A DNA stretch of 64,000 nucleotides from Tabrizicola sp. (GCA_025458105.1 JALOTD010000001.1:26777-90776); one strand, 5' to 3'. Shown: positions 9,268 to 19,471, counted from the first letter of the stretch. Made by a program: numbers and translations. Notes: a model not told the origin generated them from the letters alone.

Positions 9268-9603
9268 ATGAGCGCCGGGTTGTTCCTCTGGCTCGCAGGC
9301 GCGATGGCGGCTTTCATCACCGGGAACGCGGTGCTGCGGGCCTATGTCGCCTCGTCGCAGGTGCCGGTGCTGATCGGGGCGCTGGTGCTGTTTACCATCG
9401 GCAATCTGATGATGGTGCGACTGATGCGGGAAAGCGGGCTGGCCGTGGCCATTTCGGTGTCCTCCATCGTGCAACTGGTTGTGATCGGTCTGGTGGCCTG
9501 GTTCATCTTTGGCGAGCGGCCGACGGGCCTGCAGATCGCCGGAATGGCGCTGGGGGTGGTGGCGGTGGCGATGATCGCCTGGCCGGTGGAGGCGAAGGGA
9601 TGA
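9268..9603 (+). CDS. Small multidrug-resistance/EamA-like membrane protein
   Basis: 111 aa, four hydrophobic segments; FGERPTGLQIAGMALGVVAVAMI resembles the C-terminal half of SMR/EamA transporters. Confidence 0.6.
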   Translation: MSAGLFLWLAGAMAAFITGNAVLRAYVASSQVPVLIGALVLFTIGNLMMVRLMRESGLAVAISVSSIVQLVVIGLVAWFIFGERPTGLQIAGMALGVVAVAMIAWPVEAKG

Positions 9604-10466
9604 GCCGTGCTTTGCCCGTTCTTACCGTTCTGGCCGGGATTGTTGTCCTGTGGTACGCGGCGGCGGTTTGGATGAATGCAACCTGGGTCTATGATCAGGC
9701 CGAACGGGCGGGAACCTCTGTTGCGTTCCGCGACATGGTGGCCGAGACGATGACCCAGGAACGCCCGCTGTTGCCGCCGCCGCATCAGGTGGGGGCTGAG
9801 CTGTGGAAGGGCCTTTTCGGACAGGCGGTGACCTCGAAACGCAGTCTGGTCTACCACGCCTTTGTCACCTTCAAGGGCACGATGATGGGCTTTGGCCTTG
9901 GGATTGCCTTTGGGGTGCTTTTGGCCATGGCGATTGTCCGGTTCCGTGCCGTCGACATGAGCGTGATGCCCTGGGCAGTGATCAGCCAGACCATCCCGAT
10001 CGTGGCGCTGGCCCCCATGATCATCGTCGTCTCCAGCCAGTTGGGGCTGACAGGCAGGGATGTGCCTAAGGCGATCATCGCGGCGTATCTCAGTTTCTTC
10101 CCGGTACTGGTCAGCATGGTGAAGGGCCTGCGCAGCCCCGATCAGATGCAGCTTGACCTTCTGAAGACCTATGGGGCGGGGGAATGGGCGACGTTTCTGA
10201 AATTGCGGCTCCCGGCCTCGATGCCCTATTTCTTTGCCTCGCTGAAGGTGGCGGTGGCGGCGTCGCTGGTGGGGACGATCGTCGGCGAACTGCCGACCGG
10301 GGCGATCGAGGGGCTGGGGGCGCGGATGCTGATCGGCTCGCAGTTCGGTGAGCCGTTGATCATGTGGGCAGCCCTGTTCGCGGCGGCGATCCTGGCGGGT
10401 CTGCTGATCCTTGTCGTGGGCTTCGTTGAACGCCTGGCGCGGCGACGCATGGGGGTGCCGGGATGA
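9600..10466 (+). CDS. ABC transporter permease
   Basis: BPD_transp_1-type permease; EAA-like loop KTYGAGEWATFLKLRLPASMPYFFASL. Confidence 0.85.
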   Translation: MSRALPVLTVLAGIVVLWYAAAVWMNATWVYDQAERAGTSVAFRDMVAETMTQERPLLPPPHQVGAELWKGLFGQAVTSKRSLVYHAFVTFKGTMMGFGLGIAFGVLLAMAIVRFRAVDMSVMPWAVISQTIPIVALAPMIIVVSSQLGLTGRDVPKAIIAAYLSFFPVLVSMVKGLRSPDQMQLDLLKTYGAGEWATFLKLRLPASMPYFFASLKVAVAASLVGTIVGELPTGAIEGLGARMLIGSQFGEPLIMWAALFAAAILAGLLILVVGFVERLARRRMGVPG

Positions 10467-11308
10467 GCGCGCTTTGGCTTGCAGTGGGGTTCTGGCTGGC
10501 AGCGTGGGCGCTGAACGTCTTGCTGGCCGGAAGCTTCCTGGCAAGGACACGGGCGGGCCGTGCGCTGGTGCCGCTGCTCTTCGGGGTTGCGGTTCTGGTC
10601 CTGTGGGAAGGGCTGGTACGAGGGTTGAACGTCGCACCAGTGATCCTGCCAGCGCCAAGCGTGATTGCAGCGAAGATCGGGGCTGAATTGCCAGTGCTTT
10701 GGCAGGATTTCGCACAGACGATCCTGAAAGGCGCGATCCCGGGCTTTGTGATCGGGGCCGGGGCCGCCTTTGTAACCGCCATTGCCATCGACCGCTCGCC
10801 GTTCCTGCAACGGGGGCTTCTGCCCATCGGCAACTTTGTCGCCGCCTTGCCCATCGTCGGCCTCGCACCGATCCTGGTCATGTGGTTCGGGTTTGACTGG
10901 CAGTCGAAGGCGGCGGTCGTGGTGGTCATGGTGTTCTTCCCGATCCTTGTGAACATCGTGGCGGGCCTTCAGTCGAGCGAGCGGATGCAGCGCGACCTGA
11001 TGGCGACCTGGGGGGCGAGTTACTGGCAGACCTTGTGGAAACTGCGACTGCCTGCAGCGATGCCCTTCATCTTCAATGGGCTGAAAATTGCATCGACTTT
11101 GGCCCTGATCGGGGCCATCGTTGCCGAATTCTTCGGCAGTCCGGTCTACGGCATGGGCTTCCGCATCTCGACTGAGGTGGGGCGGCTTGGCCTGGACATG
11201 GTTTGGGCCACGATTGCGGTCGCGGCTCTGGCGGGGTCGGTCTTCTATGGGCTGATCACGCTGATCGAACGGTGGGTGACCTTCTGGCACCCCTCGCAAC
11301 GGCATTAA
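10463..11308 (+). CDS. ABC transporter permease
   Basis: Second permease; EAA loop MATWGASYWQTLWKLRLPAAMPFIFNGL; ATGA overlap with previous gene. Confidence 0.85.
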   Translation: MSALWLAVGFWLAAWALNVLLAGSFLARTRAGRALVPLLFGVAVLVLWEGLVRGLNVAPVILPAPSVIAAKIGAELPVLWQDFAQTILKGAIPGFVIGAGAAFVTAIAIDRSPFLQRGLLPIGNFVAALPIVGLAPILVMWFGFDWQSKAAVVVVMVFFPILVNIVAGLQSSERMQRDLMATWGASYWQTLWKLRLPAAMPFIFNGLKIASTLALIGAIVAEFFGSPVYGMGFRISTEVGRLGLDMVWATIAVAALAGSVFYGLITLIERWVTFWHPSQRH

Positions 11309-11345
11309 CAAAGGCCCCGGGGTGGGCCCAACATGGGAGACGACT

Positions 11346-12326
11346 ATGAAGAGACTTCTGACTGCTGCCTTCCTTGCGGCGGTGGGCACCGGCGCACAGG
11401 CCGAGGATGTGACGCTGCAGCTGAAATGGGTGACCCAGGCCCAGTTTGCGGGCTATTACGTGGCCCAGGCGAAGGGGTTCTATGAAGAAGAGGGCCTGAA
11501 CGTCACCATCCTGCCGGGTGGGCCGGATATTGCGCCGACCCAGGTGATCGCGGGCGGCGGGGCTGACGTGATCGTGGAGTGGATGCCGGCCGCTCTGGCC
11601 GCGCGCGAAAAGGGCCTGCCGCTGGTGAACATCGCGCAGCCCTTTGCGTCGTCGGGGATGATGCTGACCTGCCTGAAGGAATCCGGGATCACAACGCCCG
11701 CTGACTTTGCCGACAAGACGCTGGGTGTCTGGTTCTTTGGGAATGAGTATCCGTTCCTGAGCTGGATGTCGCAACTTGGGCTGGCGACGGACGGCTCTGC
11801 TGGGGGGGTGACAGTGCTGAAGCAGGGCTTCAACGTCGATCCGCTGCTGCAGAAGCAGGCGGCCTGCATCAGCACCATGACCTACAACGAATACTGGCAG
11901 GTCATCGACGCCGGGATCACCGAGGATCAGCTGGTGACCTTCAAGTATGAAGACCAGGGCGTCGCCACTCTGGAAGACGGCCTTTATGTGCTGGAAGATC
12001 GTCTGGCCGACCCGGCCTTCCAGGAGACGATGGTCAAGTTCGTGCGCGCGAGCATGAAGGGCTGGAAATATGCCGAGGCGAATTCTGATGAAGCCGCGAT
12101 GATCGTGCTGGAGAATGACCAAACCGGGGCGCAGACCGAAAACCACCAGAAACGGATGATGGGCGAAATTGCCAAATTGACTGCCGGATCGAACGGTGCG
12201 CTGGATGTGGCCGCGGCGGAACGGACGGTGGCATCGCTGCTGGCGGGCGGGTCGGACCCGGTTATCACCAAGGCGCCGGAAGGGGCCTGGACCAGCATGA
12301 TCACGGACAAGGCGCTGGCGAACTGA
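11346..12326 (+). CDS. ABC transporter substrate-binding protein, NMT1/THI5-like
   Basis: Signal peptide MKRLLTAAFLAAVGTGAQAE then VTLQLKWVTQAQFAGYYVAQAKGFYEEEGLNVTILPGGPD. Confidence 0.88.
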   Translation: MKRLLTAAFLAAVGTGAQAEDVTLQLKWVTQAQFAGYYVAQAKGFYEEEGLNVTILPGGPDIAPTQVIAGGGADVIVEWMPAALAAREKGLPLVNIAQPFASSGMMLTCLKESGITTPADFADKTLGVWFFGNEYPFLSWMSQLGLATDGSAGGVTVLKQGFNVDPLLQKQAACISTMTYNEYWQVIDAGITEDQLVTFKYEDQGVATLEDGLYVLEDRLADPAFQETMVKFVRASMKGWKYAEANSDEAAMIVLENDQTGAQTENHQKRMMGEIAKLTAGSNGALDVAAAERTVASLLAGGSDPVITKAPEGAWTSMITDKALAN

Positions 12327-12344
12327 TCGCATTGCGCATCGACC

Positions 12345-12372
12345 GGGGCGCCGTCCGCAAGGCCGGCGCCCC
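12345..12372 (+). terminator. GC-rich hairpin, candidate terminator after the ABC operon
   Basis: GGGGCGCCG/CGGCGCCCC 9-bp perfect arms, 19 nt after SBP stop; weak T tract. Confidence 0.5.
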
Positions 12373-12474
12373 TTGCTTAGCGGCAGCCCGGCCTTTGCGC
12401 GACAGTCGATCCTGCTTGACGAAACACGCGATTTCTCTGACCTTTTCTGCGTCAATTTTGCCAGGAGTTTCCTT

Positions 12475-13032
12475 ATGAAGCCGTTTTCTGCGCTGGCCGT
12501 TACAGCCCTGATCGCCCTTTTGCCCGTCGCTGCCCAGGCCCAGGACTGGACAGGACCATATGTCGGGGTAACGCTTGGCCATGGCACGGGTGACGTCACT
12601 AACCCGCTGACAAGCACCTTCGACCTTGGCGGCGAGGCCTATGGTCTTTACGCGGGGTACCTGTACCAGAACGGCAGCCTGGTCTATGGTGGCGAGCTTG
12701 CCTATCAGAGTGCGGCCGTCGACCTGGACGCGCTGCCGGGGCAGGGCTTCGACCAGTTGGTCGACCTCAAGGGGCGTCTCGGCTATGCGGCGGGGCCGGT
12801 GCTGTTCTACGGCGTTCTGGGATACTCCTCGAACCGCTACGCAATTCCCGAAGGCACAAGCCGCGGCGATGGTCCGGCGTTTGGTCTCGGGCTGGACTAT
12901 CAGCTGTCAGAGCGGGTCATGTTGGGGGCAGAGTACATGAGCCGCAGCATGAAGAACGGCCTGTCGGGCGGGGTCAACCCGGTTGAGAGTGACATCTCCA
13001 CCCTGTCGGTCCGCATGGCGTTGCGCTTCTGA
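12475..13032 (+). CDS. Outer membrane beta-barrel protein
   Basis: Signal peptide ending AAQAQD; DWTGPYVGVTLGHG and C-terminal VRMALRF (terminal Phe) typical of small OMPs. Confidence 0.8.
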   Translation: MKPFSALAVTALIALLPVAAQAQDWTGPYVGVTLGHGTGDVTNPLTSTFDLGGEAYGLYAGYLYQNGSLVYGGELAYQSAAVDLDALPGQGFDQLVDLKGRLGYAAGPVLFYGVLGYSSNRYAIPEGTSRGDGPAFGLGLDYQLSERVMLGAEYMSRSMKNGLSGGVNPVESDISTLSVRMALRF

Positions 13033-13113
13033 AGGACGGCGGCGCCCGTCTGGCAGGTTTGCCCATTTGTAAAGTTTGACAAGGCCTGTAAAGCTTGCGG
13101 CCGGAGGTTTCAG

Positions 13114-14400
13114 ATGCCGCTGTCCGCCCTGACCGGAACCCGCTTGCGTGAGCGCCGTCTTGCCCTTGGCTTTAGGCAGGCCGATGTGGCAGGGGCGATC
13201 GGCATTTCGGCGAGCTACCTGAACCTGATCGAGCACAATCGGCGCAAGGTGACGCCCGAGGTGCTGGATCGTCTGGCCACCCGGCTTGATATCGACCGAA
13301 CCGCCCTGATCGAGGGCCGCGAGGGCGCCCTGGTCGAGGATCTGCGCGCCGCCGCTGCCCGCGCCGCGCCCTCTGGCGCTGAAATCGACCGGCTTGATGA
13401 TTTCGTCGGTCGCTTCCCGGGCTGGGCGGGCCTTCTGGCGCACTTGCACACCCGGACACAAACACTGGAACGCGCGGTCGAGGCGCTGAACGACCGGATG
13501 AGCCACGACCCGTTTCTGTCGCAATCCCTGCATGAGGTGCTTTCGTCGTTGTCCTCGGTCCGGGCCACAGCGGCGATCCTGGCCGAAACGCCGGATTTGC
13601 CCGAGGACTGGGCCGAGCGCTTTCATCGGAACCTGCATCATGACAGCGAGCGCCTGGCAGCCGGAGCCGAAGCGCTGGTGGCCTATCTCGATTCGGGAAG
13701 TGCCATAGCAGAGCAGGGCATCGCCGCCCCTCAGGAAGAAGTGGAGGAATGGTTGACCGGGCGCGGCTGGTCAATCAGCGACGCCGAAGCCGCAACCGGG
13801 CTGGCCGAAGAGATCGAGGGCCTTGCGTCCGCCGCAGCCCGCAGCCTTGCGCGGGATCATGTTGCCCGTGCCGCAGCCGATGCCAAGGCCCTGCCAGAGG
13901 CGGTTCTGGCCAAGGCGCTTGCGGAATTCGGCCCGGACCCGGTGACGCTTGCGGCGCGCTGTGGTGTCGATCCGATGGTGGCGTTGCGGCGGCTGGCCAC
14001 GGTGGCAGAAGTCTCAGCGGGTCTGGTGATCTGCGACGCCTCGGGGACGATGACCTATCGCAAGCCGGCGGCCGGATTTCCCTTGCCAAGGTTCGGTGCG
14101 GCCTGTCCCCTTTGGCCACTTTATGCGGCCCTTGCGCGCCCGTTGCAGCCCATCGAGGCGCGTGTCGAGGTGGCCGGGCAAGCCGGTCGAAGGCACCGGG
14201 TGATTGCCATTTCAACCTTGCGTCACCCGCAGGGTCTGCGCGGCCCGGAACTTCGGGAGGCAGGCATGTTGATCCTGCCCGATACCGAAGATGGTCCCGT
14301 GCTTGAAGTCGGGTCCAGTTGCAGGGTTTGCCCGCGCAGCGCTTGCCTTGCCCGTCGCGAGCCATCCATTCTGAGCGCAGACGTCGAAGCCCCGGTCTAG
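13114..14400 (+). CDS. XRE-family regulator of the short-chain fatty acyl-CoA regulator (ScfR)/DUF2083 type
   Basis: N-terminal HTH (RERRLALGFRQADVAGAIGISASYLNLIEHNRRKV); C-terminal SSCRVCPRSACLARREPSIL Cys cluster. Confidence 0.75.
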   Translation: MPLSALTGTRLRERRLALGFRQADVAGAIGISASYLNLIEHNRRKVTPEVLDRLATRLDIDRTALIEGREGALVEDLRAAAARAAPSGAEIDRLDDFVGRFPGWAGLLAHLHTRTQTLERAVEALNDRMSHDPFLSQSLHEVLSSLSSVRATAAILAETPDLPEDWAERFHRNLHHDSERLAAGAEALVAYLDSGSAIAEQGIAAPQEEVEEWLTGRGWSISDAEAATGLAEEIEGLASAAARSLARDHVARAAADAKALPEAVLAKALAEFGPDPVTLAARCGVDPMVALRRLATVAEVSAGLVICDASGTMTYRKPAAGFPLPRFGAACPLWPLYAALARPLQPIEARVEVAGQAGRRHRVIAISTLRHPQGLRGPELREAGMLILPDTEDGPVLEVGSSCRVCPRSACLARREPSILSADVEAPV

Positions 14401-14541
14401 CGGCACAGTGGCCGTGCGTCAGCATCGCGGATCAGGCTGGCGCCCCTGAGCAAATGTTCGGTTGCAAGGGAAGTTTTGACATGGGCGTGCTCTCGGCTGA
14501 TAGTAGGCGGGAGGGCGGCGCAAGTTCGCCGGGGGGAACCA

Positions 14542-14904
14542 GTGTCGGGTCACGTACTCCTCATCGAGGATGAGCCCAACATCGCCGAGGCGATGCGCTT
14601 TCTGCTGACGCGGGAAGGCTTCCGGATGAGTCATCTGTCCGAGGGCGACGAAGTCCTGGCGCGGATCCGCAGCGACCGTCCCGACCTGGTGATCCTGGAC
14701 CATATGTTGCCCGGGATGTCCGGCCTGGAAATCCTGCAGGCACTGCGGGCCGATCCCGATACCCGGACCTTGCCGGTGATGATGCTGACTGCGCGCGGAC
14801 GGGACCGCGAGCTTGCCGAAAGGGCCGGGGCGGACCGGTTCATTTCCAAGCCGTTTTCCAACGCTGAGATCCTGGCCGAAGTGCGGGCCATGACGGGGCG
14901 CTGA
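14542..14904 (+). CDS. Single-domain response regulator receiver protein
   Basis: GTG start; LLIEDEPN, LVILDHMLPGMSG, MMLTARG, FISKPF receiver motifs; no output domain. Confidence 0.88.
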   Translation: MSGHVLLIEDEPNIAEAMRFLLTREGFRMSHLSEGDEVLARIRSDRPDLVILDHMLPGMSGLEILQALRADPDTRTLPVMMLTARGRDRELAERAGADRFISKPFSNAEILAEVRAMTGR

Positions 14905-15170
14905 TGGCCCGCCCGAAGTCACCGCCGGTCTTCCTGGGTCGGACCCTGTACCGGCGCAGGCGCTTGCGTGACGCCGCGAGGCTGCTGCCGGTGGTCGGCG
15001 TGCTTCTGCTGCTGTTGCCGCTCCTGTGGGTGTCGGATGTCGAGGTTCGCCTTGGCTCTGGGGAAGTCGTCTATTTCTTCGTGGTCTGGCTGGCCCTGAT
15101 CGGCCTGGCGGCGGCCTTTGCCCCGGGCCTGACGCGCGGCGACAAGGCCGACGATCAGGAGGAGGACTGA
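14904..15170 (+). CDS. Hypothetical small membrane protein
   Basis: 88 aa, two hydrophobic segments; ATG overlaps receiver stop. Confidence 0.7.
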   Translation: MARPKSPPVFLGRTLYRRRRLRDAARLLPVVGVLLLLLPLLWVSDVEVRLGSGEVVYFFVVWLALIGLAAAFAPGLTRGDKADDQEED

Positions 15171-15171
15171 C

Positions 15172-17856
15172 ATGCCATTCAACCTGCTTGTCGCGTCCTG
15201 TCTGCTTTACGTCATCTTTCTGTTTGCCGTGGCGTTTCTGGTCGAGCGCCGGGCACATCTGGGCCGCTTGGGGTGGTTGCGCTCGCCCCTTGTCTACACG
15301 CTATCGCTGTCGATCTATTGCACGGCGTGGACCTTTTACGGGGCGGTCGGCTATGCGGCGCGCTCGGGCCTGGAATTCCTGACGATCTACTTTGGCCCGA
15401 CGCTGGTCTTCATTGGCTGGTGGTGGCTTTTGCGCAAGCTCGTCCGGATCGGGCGCGAGTATCGTGTTACTTCGATCGCCGATCTGATCTCGTCGCGGTT
15501 TGGGAAGTCGAACACCCTGGGGGTGATTGTCACCCTGATCTGTGTGGTGGCGGCCACGCCCTACATCGCGCTGCAGTTGCAGTCGGTCGTCCTGTCCTTT
15601 GGTGTCTTTGCCAGTGCCACGCCCGACGGGCAGGCCCCGCCTGACCCGGAACAAACGGCGATCTGGGTGGCGGTCGGACTGGCCTTGTTCACCATCCTTT
15701 TCGGGACGCGCAACCTGGATGCCAAAGAGCAGCACCATGGCATCGTCACGGCGATTGCGGTGGAGGCAGTCGTGAAACTTGTGGCGCTGCTGGCGGTCGG
15801 GGCTTTCGTTGTGTGGGGTCTTGCTGGTGGGGTGTCCGAGATCATTGCCAAGATCGATGCCGCGGACCTCGCCGCCTGGCAAGTTCAGCCGGGACGCTGG
15901 ACCGGGCTGATCTTCCTGTCTGCCGTGGCAGTCATCACCTTGCCGCGCATGTTTCAGGTCCTGGTGGTCGAGAATGCCGACGAAGGTCATCTTGCCCGCG
16001 CCAGCTGGGCCTTTCCGCTGTACCTTCTGGCCATGAGCCTGTTCATCGTGCCGATCGCGGTGATCGGCCTAGAACGGATGCCTGCAGGCGCCAATCCGGA
16101 CATGTTCGTTCTGACGCTGCCCTTGTCGGAAGGGCAGGGCGGACTTGCGATGCTGGCGTTTCTTGGCGGTTTCTCCTCGGCCACGTCCATGGTGATCGTC
16201 GAGTCAATTGCTTTGGCCACGATGATTTCAAACCACATCGTGATTCCGCTTTGGCTGCACCTTCGCCCCAGTGCGGCACGGGGCGATGACTTGCGGTCGG
16301 TGGTTCTGACAGCACGCCGTCTGGCCATCGCGGGGGTGCTTGCGCTGGGGTACGGCTATTATCATGTCTCGGGCGGGTCTGCAGCTCTGGCGGCCATTGG
16401 TCTGATTGCGTTTCTGGGCGTGGCGCAGATTCTGCCGGCGCTGATTGGCGGGTTGTTCTGGCGGGGGGCGACGCGGATCGGGGCGATGGCGGGCCTTCTG
16501 GTGGGCTTTGCGGTCTGGGCCTACACATCGTTTTTGCCTTCGTTCGGCCCCGGCGCTGTGCTGAGCGAGTCCGTCTTCACCCAGGGCCTGTTCGGTCTTT
16601 CCTGGCTGCGCCCCCAGGCCCTGTTCGGGACCGAGGCGATGGACCCCTTGACCCATGCCCTGTTCTGGTCGCTTGTCCTGAACGCCACAGCCTTCTGTCT
16701 GGGATCGCTTCTGACGTTTCCCGGTCCCGTGGAGCGTTTGCAGGGCGCGGCTTTCGTCAATGTGTTTGATGGGGGCGCCGGTCCGCAACGCTGGGCGCGT
16801 GGTCAGGCCGAACCTGAAGCGCTGCTGACCATGGCGCAACGCATCCTGGGCGAGGACGCGGCGCTGACGCTGTTTCAATCAGCGGCGCGCGACCAGGGGA
16901 AAGAGGGATTTCTGCCGGACCCGACGCCTGCTTTTCTGGATTCGCTTGAAGGACGCCTGTCAGGCTCGGTCGGGGCGGCCACCGCTCATGCGATGATCAG
17001 CCAGCTTGTCGGCCGCGCGACCGTCTCGGTCGAGGATCTGATGGCTGTGGCCAGCGAGTCCGCCCAAATTCTGGAATATTCCGCACAGTTGGAGGCGCGC
17101 GAGGCGGAACTGACGCGGACCGCTGGCGCCCTGCGCGAAGCGAACGAGAAGCTGACCCAGCTTTCGATCCAGAAGGATGCTTTCCTGTCCCAGATAAGCC
17201 ACGAACTGCGCACGCCAATGACGTCGATCCGCGCCTTTTCCGAGATCCTGACAGAAGGTGACCTGCCGCCCGACATGGTGGTAAAGTACGGCAAGATCAT
17301 CCATGACGAGGCCAAGCGGCTGACGCGGCTGCTGGACGATCTTCTGGACCTCAGCGTTCTGGAAAATGGTACCGTGCAATTGAATCTGACCCTGGCCAGC
17401 CTGCAGCAGATGCTGGATCATGCGCTGACGGCCGCGCGGCAAACCCGGCCGGAGCGCAGCTTCACGATCCAGCGAGATTTGCCATCGGAGGCAATCTACT
17501 TGAAAACCGACTCTGATCGGCTGGTCCAGGTGTTCATCAACCTGATCTCGAATGCTCGCAAGTACTGCGACGCTGCCGACCCCGTCCTGCGGATTGCCGT
17601 GCGGCAGCGGGCCGGGCGGGTCACGATTGACATCATCGACAACGGAAGCGGAATTCCGAAGGACTCGCAATCGCTGATCTTCGAGAAATTTGCCCGTCTG
17701 ACCGATGCCAACCGCGCGGGAGGCGCCGGGCTGGGGCTGGCCATCTGTCGCGAAATCATGACGAACCTTGGCGGGTCGGTCGCCTATCTGCCGGGACAGG
17801 GCGGGGCGGCCTTTCGGGTCACTGTGCCGTTGCGGCTTGAAAAGGCGGCTGCATGA
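15172..17856 (+). CDS. Sodium:solute symporter-like sensor histidine kinase (CbrA/CrbS-like architecture)
   Basis: 894 aa; multi-TM SSS-like N-terminus, then H-box FLSQISHELRTPMTSIRAFSEIL and HATPase (LISNARKYCDAADP, DNGSGIP, GAGLGLAICREI). Confidence 0.88.
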   Translation: MPFNLLVASCLLYVIFLFAVAFLVERRAHLGRLGWLRSPLVYTLSLSIYCTAWTFYGAVGYAARSGLEFLTIYFGPTLVFIGWWWLLRKLVRIGREYRVTSIADLISSRFGKSNTLGVIVTLICVVAATPYIALQLQSVVLSFGVFASATPDGQAPPDPEQTAIWVAVGLALFTILFGTRNLDAKEQHHGIVTAIAVEAVVKLVALLAVGAFVVWGLAGGVSEIIAKIDAADLAAWQVQPGRWTGLIFLSAVAVITLPRMFQVLVVENADEGHLARASWAFPLYLLAMSLFIVPIAVIGLERMPAGANPDMFVLTLPLSEGQGGLAMLAFLGGFSSATSMVIVESIALATMISNHIVIPLWLHLRPSAARGDDLRSVVLTARRLAIAGVLALGYGYYHVSGGSAALAAIGLIAFLGVAQILPALIGGLFWRGATRIGAMAGLLVGFAVWAYTSFLPSFGPGAVLSESVFTQGLFGLSWLRPQALFGTEAMDPLTHALFWSLVLNATAFCLGSLLTFPGPVERLQGAAFVNVFDGGAGPQRWARGQAEPEALLTMAQRILGEDAALTLFQSAARDQGKEGFLPDPTPAFLDSLEGRLSGSVGAATAHAMISQLVGRATVSVEDLMAVASESAQILEYSAQLEAREAELTRTAGALREANEKLTQLSIQKDAFLSQISHELRTPMTSIRAFSEILTEGDLPPDMVVKYGKIIHDEAKRLTRLLDDLLDLSVLENGTVQLNLTLASLQQMLDHALTAARQTRPERSFTIQRDLPSEAIYLKTDSDRLVQVFINLISNARKYCDAADPVLRIAVRQRAGRVTIDIIDNGSGIPKDSQSLIFEKFARLTDANRAGGAGLGLAICREIMTNLGGSVAYLPGQGGAAFRVTVPLRLEKAAA

Positions 17857-17925
17857 GCGCTTGCCTTAACCCTTTGTGAAGATGCCGGGCGCTAGTCTGC
17901 CACTGACGCCACCGGAAAGCCGCGC

Positions 17926-18885
17926 ATGTCCGACGTGATCCGCCGAAAGATCGACCTCGCCCGCCAGCCGCAGGCCGAAGGCGCGCCCGGGGCCGACCGG
18001 GGCTGGCGCCTGGCGCTGGCGCGTGCCGCCCGCGACGCCATGGCGTTGGATATGGACTTTCGTCGCCTGTCGGTCAGCCGTGTCAGCCTCTCCGAGGTGC
18101 TGGAGCTTGCGCCCGAGCGGGCTATGGTCGCCGTTCTGGATGGCCCTCGGGGTGCGCTCGGCGTCCTCATGCTGTCGCCTTTGGTCACCGCAACCCTGAT
18201 CGAGATGCAGACCCTTGGCCGCCTGTCCCCGCAACCGCCACAACCGCGCAAGCCGACGCGGATCGATGCGGCGATGGTGGCGGGGGTGATCGACCGCGCC
18301 TTGACCGGACTGGATGAAGCCCTGGCCGAAGAGGCTGACCTGATCTGGGCGGGGGGCTTCCGCTATGCCTCACACCTTGACGACGTGCGGCCGCTTGGAC
18401 TGATGCTTGAGGATGAGACGTATCGCGTCCTGTCGGCTGAGGTCGCCATGGGCGCAGATGGCCGGACGGGTGATGTCCTTTTGGTCCTGCCCGCCAATGG
18501 CCGGGGTGAACGTCCCGCTTCGGTTCAGGCGCAGCCGGTCGACACCGCGCCTCCCTTTTCAGCCGGGCTTGCAGCGCAGGTCATGCAGGTAGACTGTCGG
18601 CTGGACGCTGTGATCGGCCGCCTTGTTCTGCCGATCCGGCAGATTATGTCGCTGCAGGCAGGTGATGTCCTCAACCTTCCAGTGGCGTCTCTGGACGCAA
18701 TCGCGCTGGAAACGGCAGACGGCGTTCCCGTGGCTCGTGCAAAACTGGGGCAAAACCGCGGCATGCGCGCGCTAAAGCTTTTAGCGACCGAGGCCGCAAC
18801 GACCGCTGCCTCTGCTTCTGTCCCAGCGGTCACCGATCACAGTGCTGTTGCCTCTGTGCCCCCCGACTGGCGCGCCGCCGGTTGA
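17926..18885 (+). CDS. FliM/FliN-type flagellar motor switch C-terminal domain protein
   Basis: 319 aa; C-terminal VIGRLVLPIRQIMSLQAGDVLNLPVASLDAIALETADGVPVARAKLGQNRGMRALKL resembles a SpoA/FliN domain. Confidence 0.65.
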   Translation: MSDVIRRKIDLARQPQAEGAPGADRGWRLALARAARDAMALDMDFRRLSVSRVSLSEVLELAPERAMVAVLDGPRGALGVLMLSPLVTATLIEMQTLGRLSPQPPQPRKPTRIDAAMVAGVIDRALTGLDEALAEEADLIWAGGFRYASHLDDVRPLGLMLEDETYRVLSAEVAMGADGRTGDVLLVLPANGRGERPASVQAQPVDTAPPFSAGLAAQVMQVDCRLDAVIGRLVLPIRQIMSLQAGDVLNLPVASLDAIALETADGVPVARAKLGQNRGMRALKLLATEAATTAASASVPAVTDHSAVASVPPDWRAAG

Positions 18886-18889
18886 CCCT

Positions 18890-19321
18890 TCAGCCTGCCT
18901 TTGCCGCAAGTGCCTCGATCTGAGGCCGCAGATGATCCAGCTGATAGCCAAACCGGGCTGGCAGACCGACAAGCTCCTCAACGGGTCTGGTACCGGCCTG
19001 CGACAGTGCCCAGACGACCGAGCTGCGGTTGCCACTGGCACAGTAGGCAAAGACCGGTCCGGGTGAGGCAGCGATGGCAGCGCCTTGCACTTGCACATTC
19101 TCCATCGTCATCATCCCGCCGATCACTGGATTGAACACAAAACTCAGACCCAGGGCCTCGGCCGCAGCTTTCATGGTCTGGGCATGCAGAGTTGGCGGAA
19201 TTTCCGCATCCGGCCTGTTGTCGATGACCGTCACATACCCTGCCGCCTTGATGGCTGCGAGATCCTCGGGCTGGATCTGGGGAGAGACGGCATACTCCGG
19301 CGTGATCGGGCGAATGTCCAT
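18890..19321 (-). CDS. TIGR01244-family phosphatase/sulfurtransferase-like protein
   Basis: MDIRPITPEYAVSPQIQPEDLAAIKAAGYVTVIDNRPD and FAYCASGNRSS (Cys-x5-Arg-type loop). Confidence 0.75.
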   Translation of the reverse strand: MDIRPITPEYAVSPQIQPEDLAAIKAAGYVTVIDNRPDAEIPPTLHAQTMKAAAEALGLSFVFNPVIGGMMTMENVQVQGAAIAASPGPVFAYCASGNRSSVVWALSQAGTRPVEELVGLPARFGYQLDHLRPQIEALAAKAG

Positions 19322-19471
19322 GGATTGCGGCTTTCGTAAGGGGGCAGGTGCCAAGGGACAATAGTCGCAGGTCTGTCAAAGCGAAAGCGGTCACGTTGAC
19401 TTGGGTCAAGGCGCCCGGCGGTAGTTTGCGCGATAGGTGCGGAACATCGATCAGGTAACTTGGACTGGACC

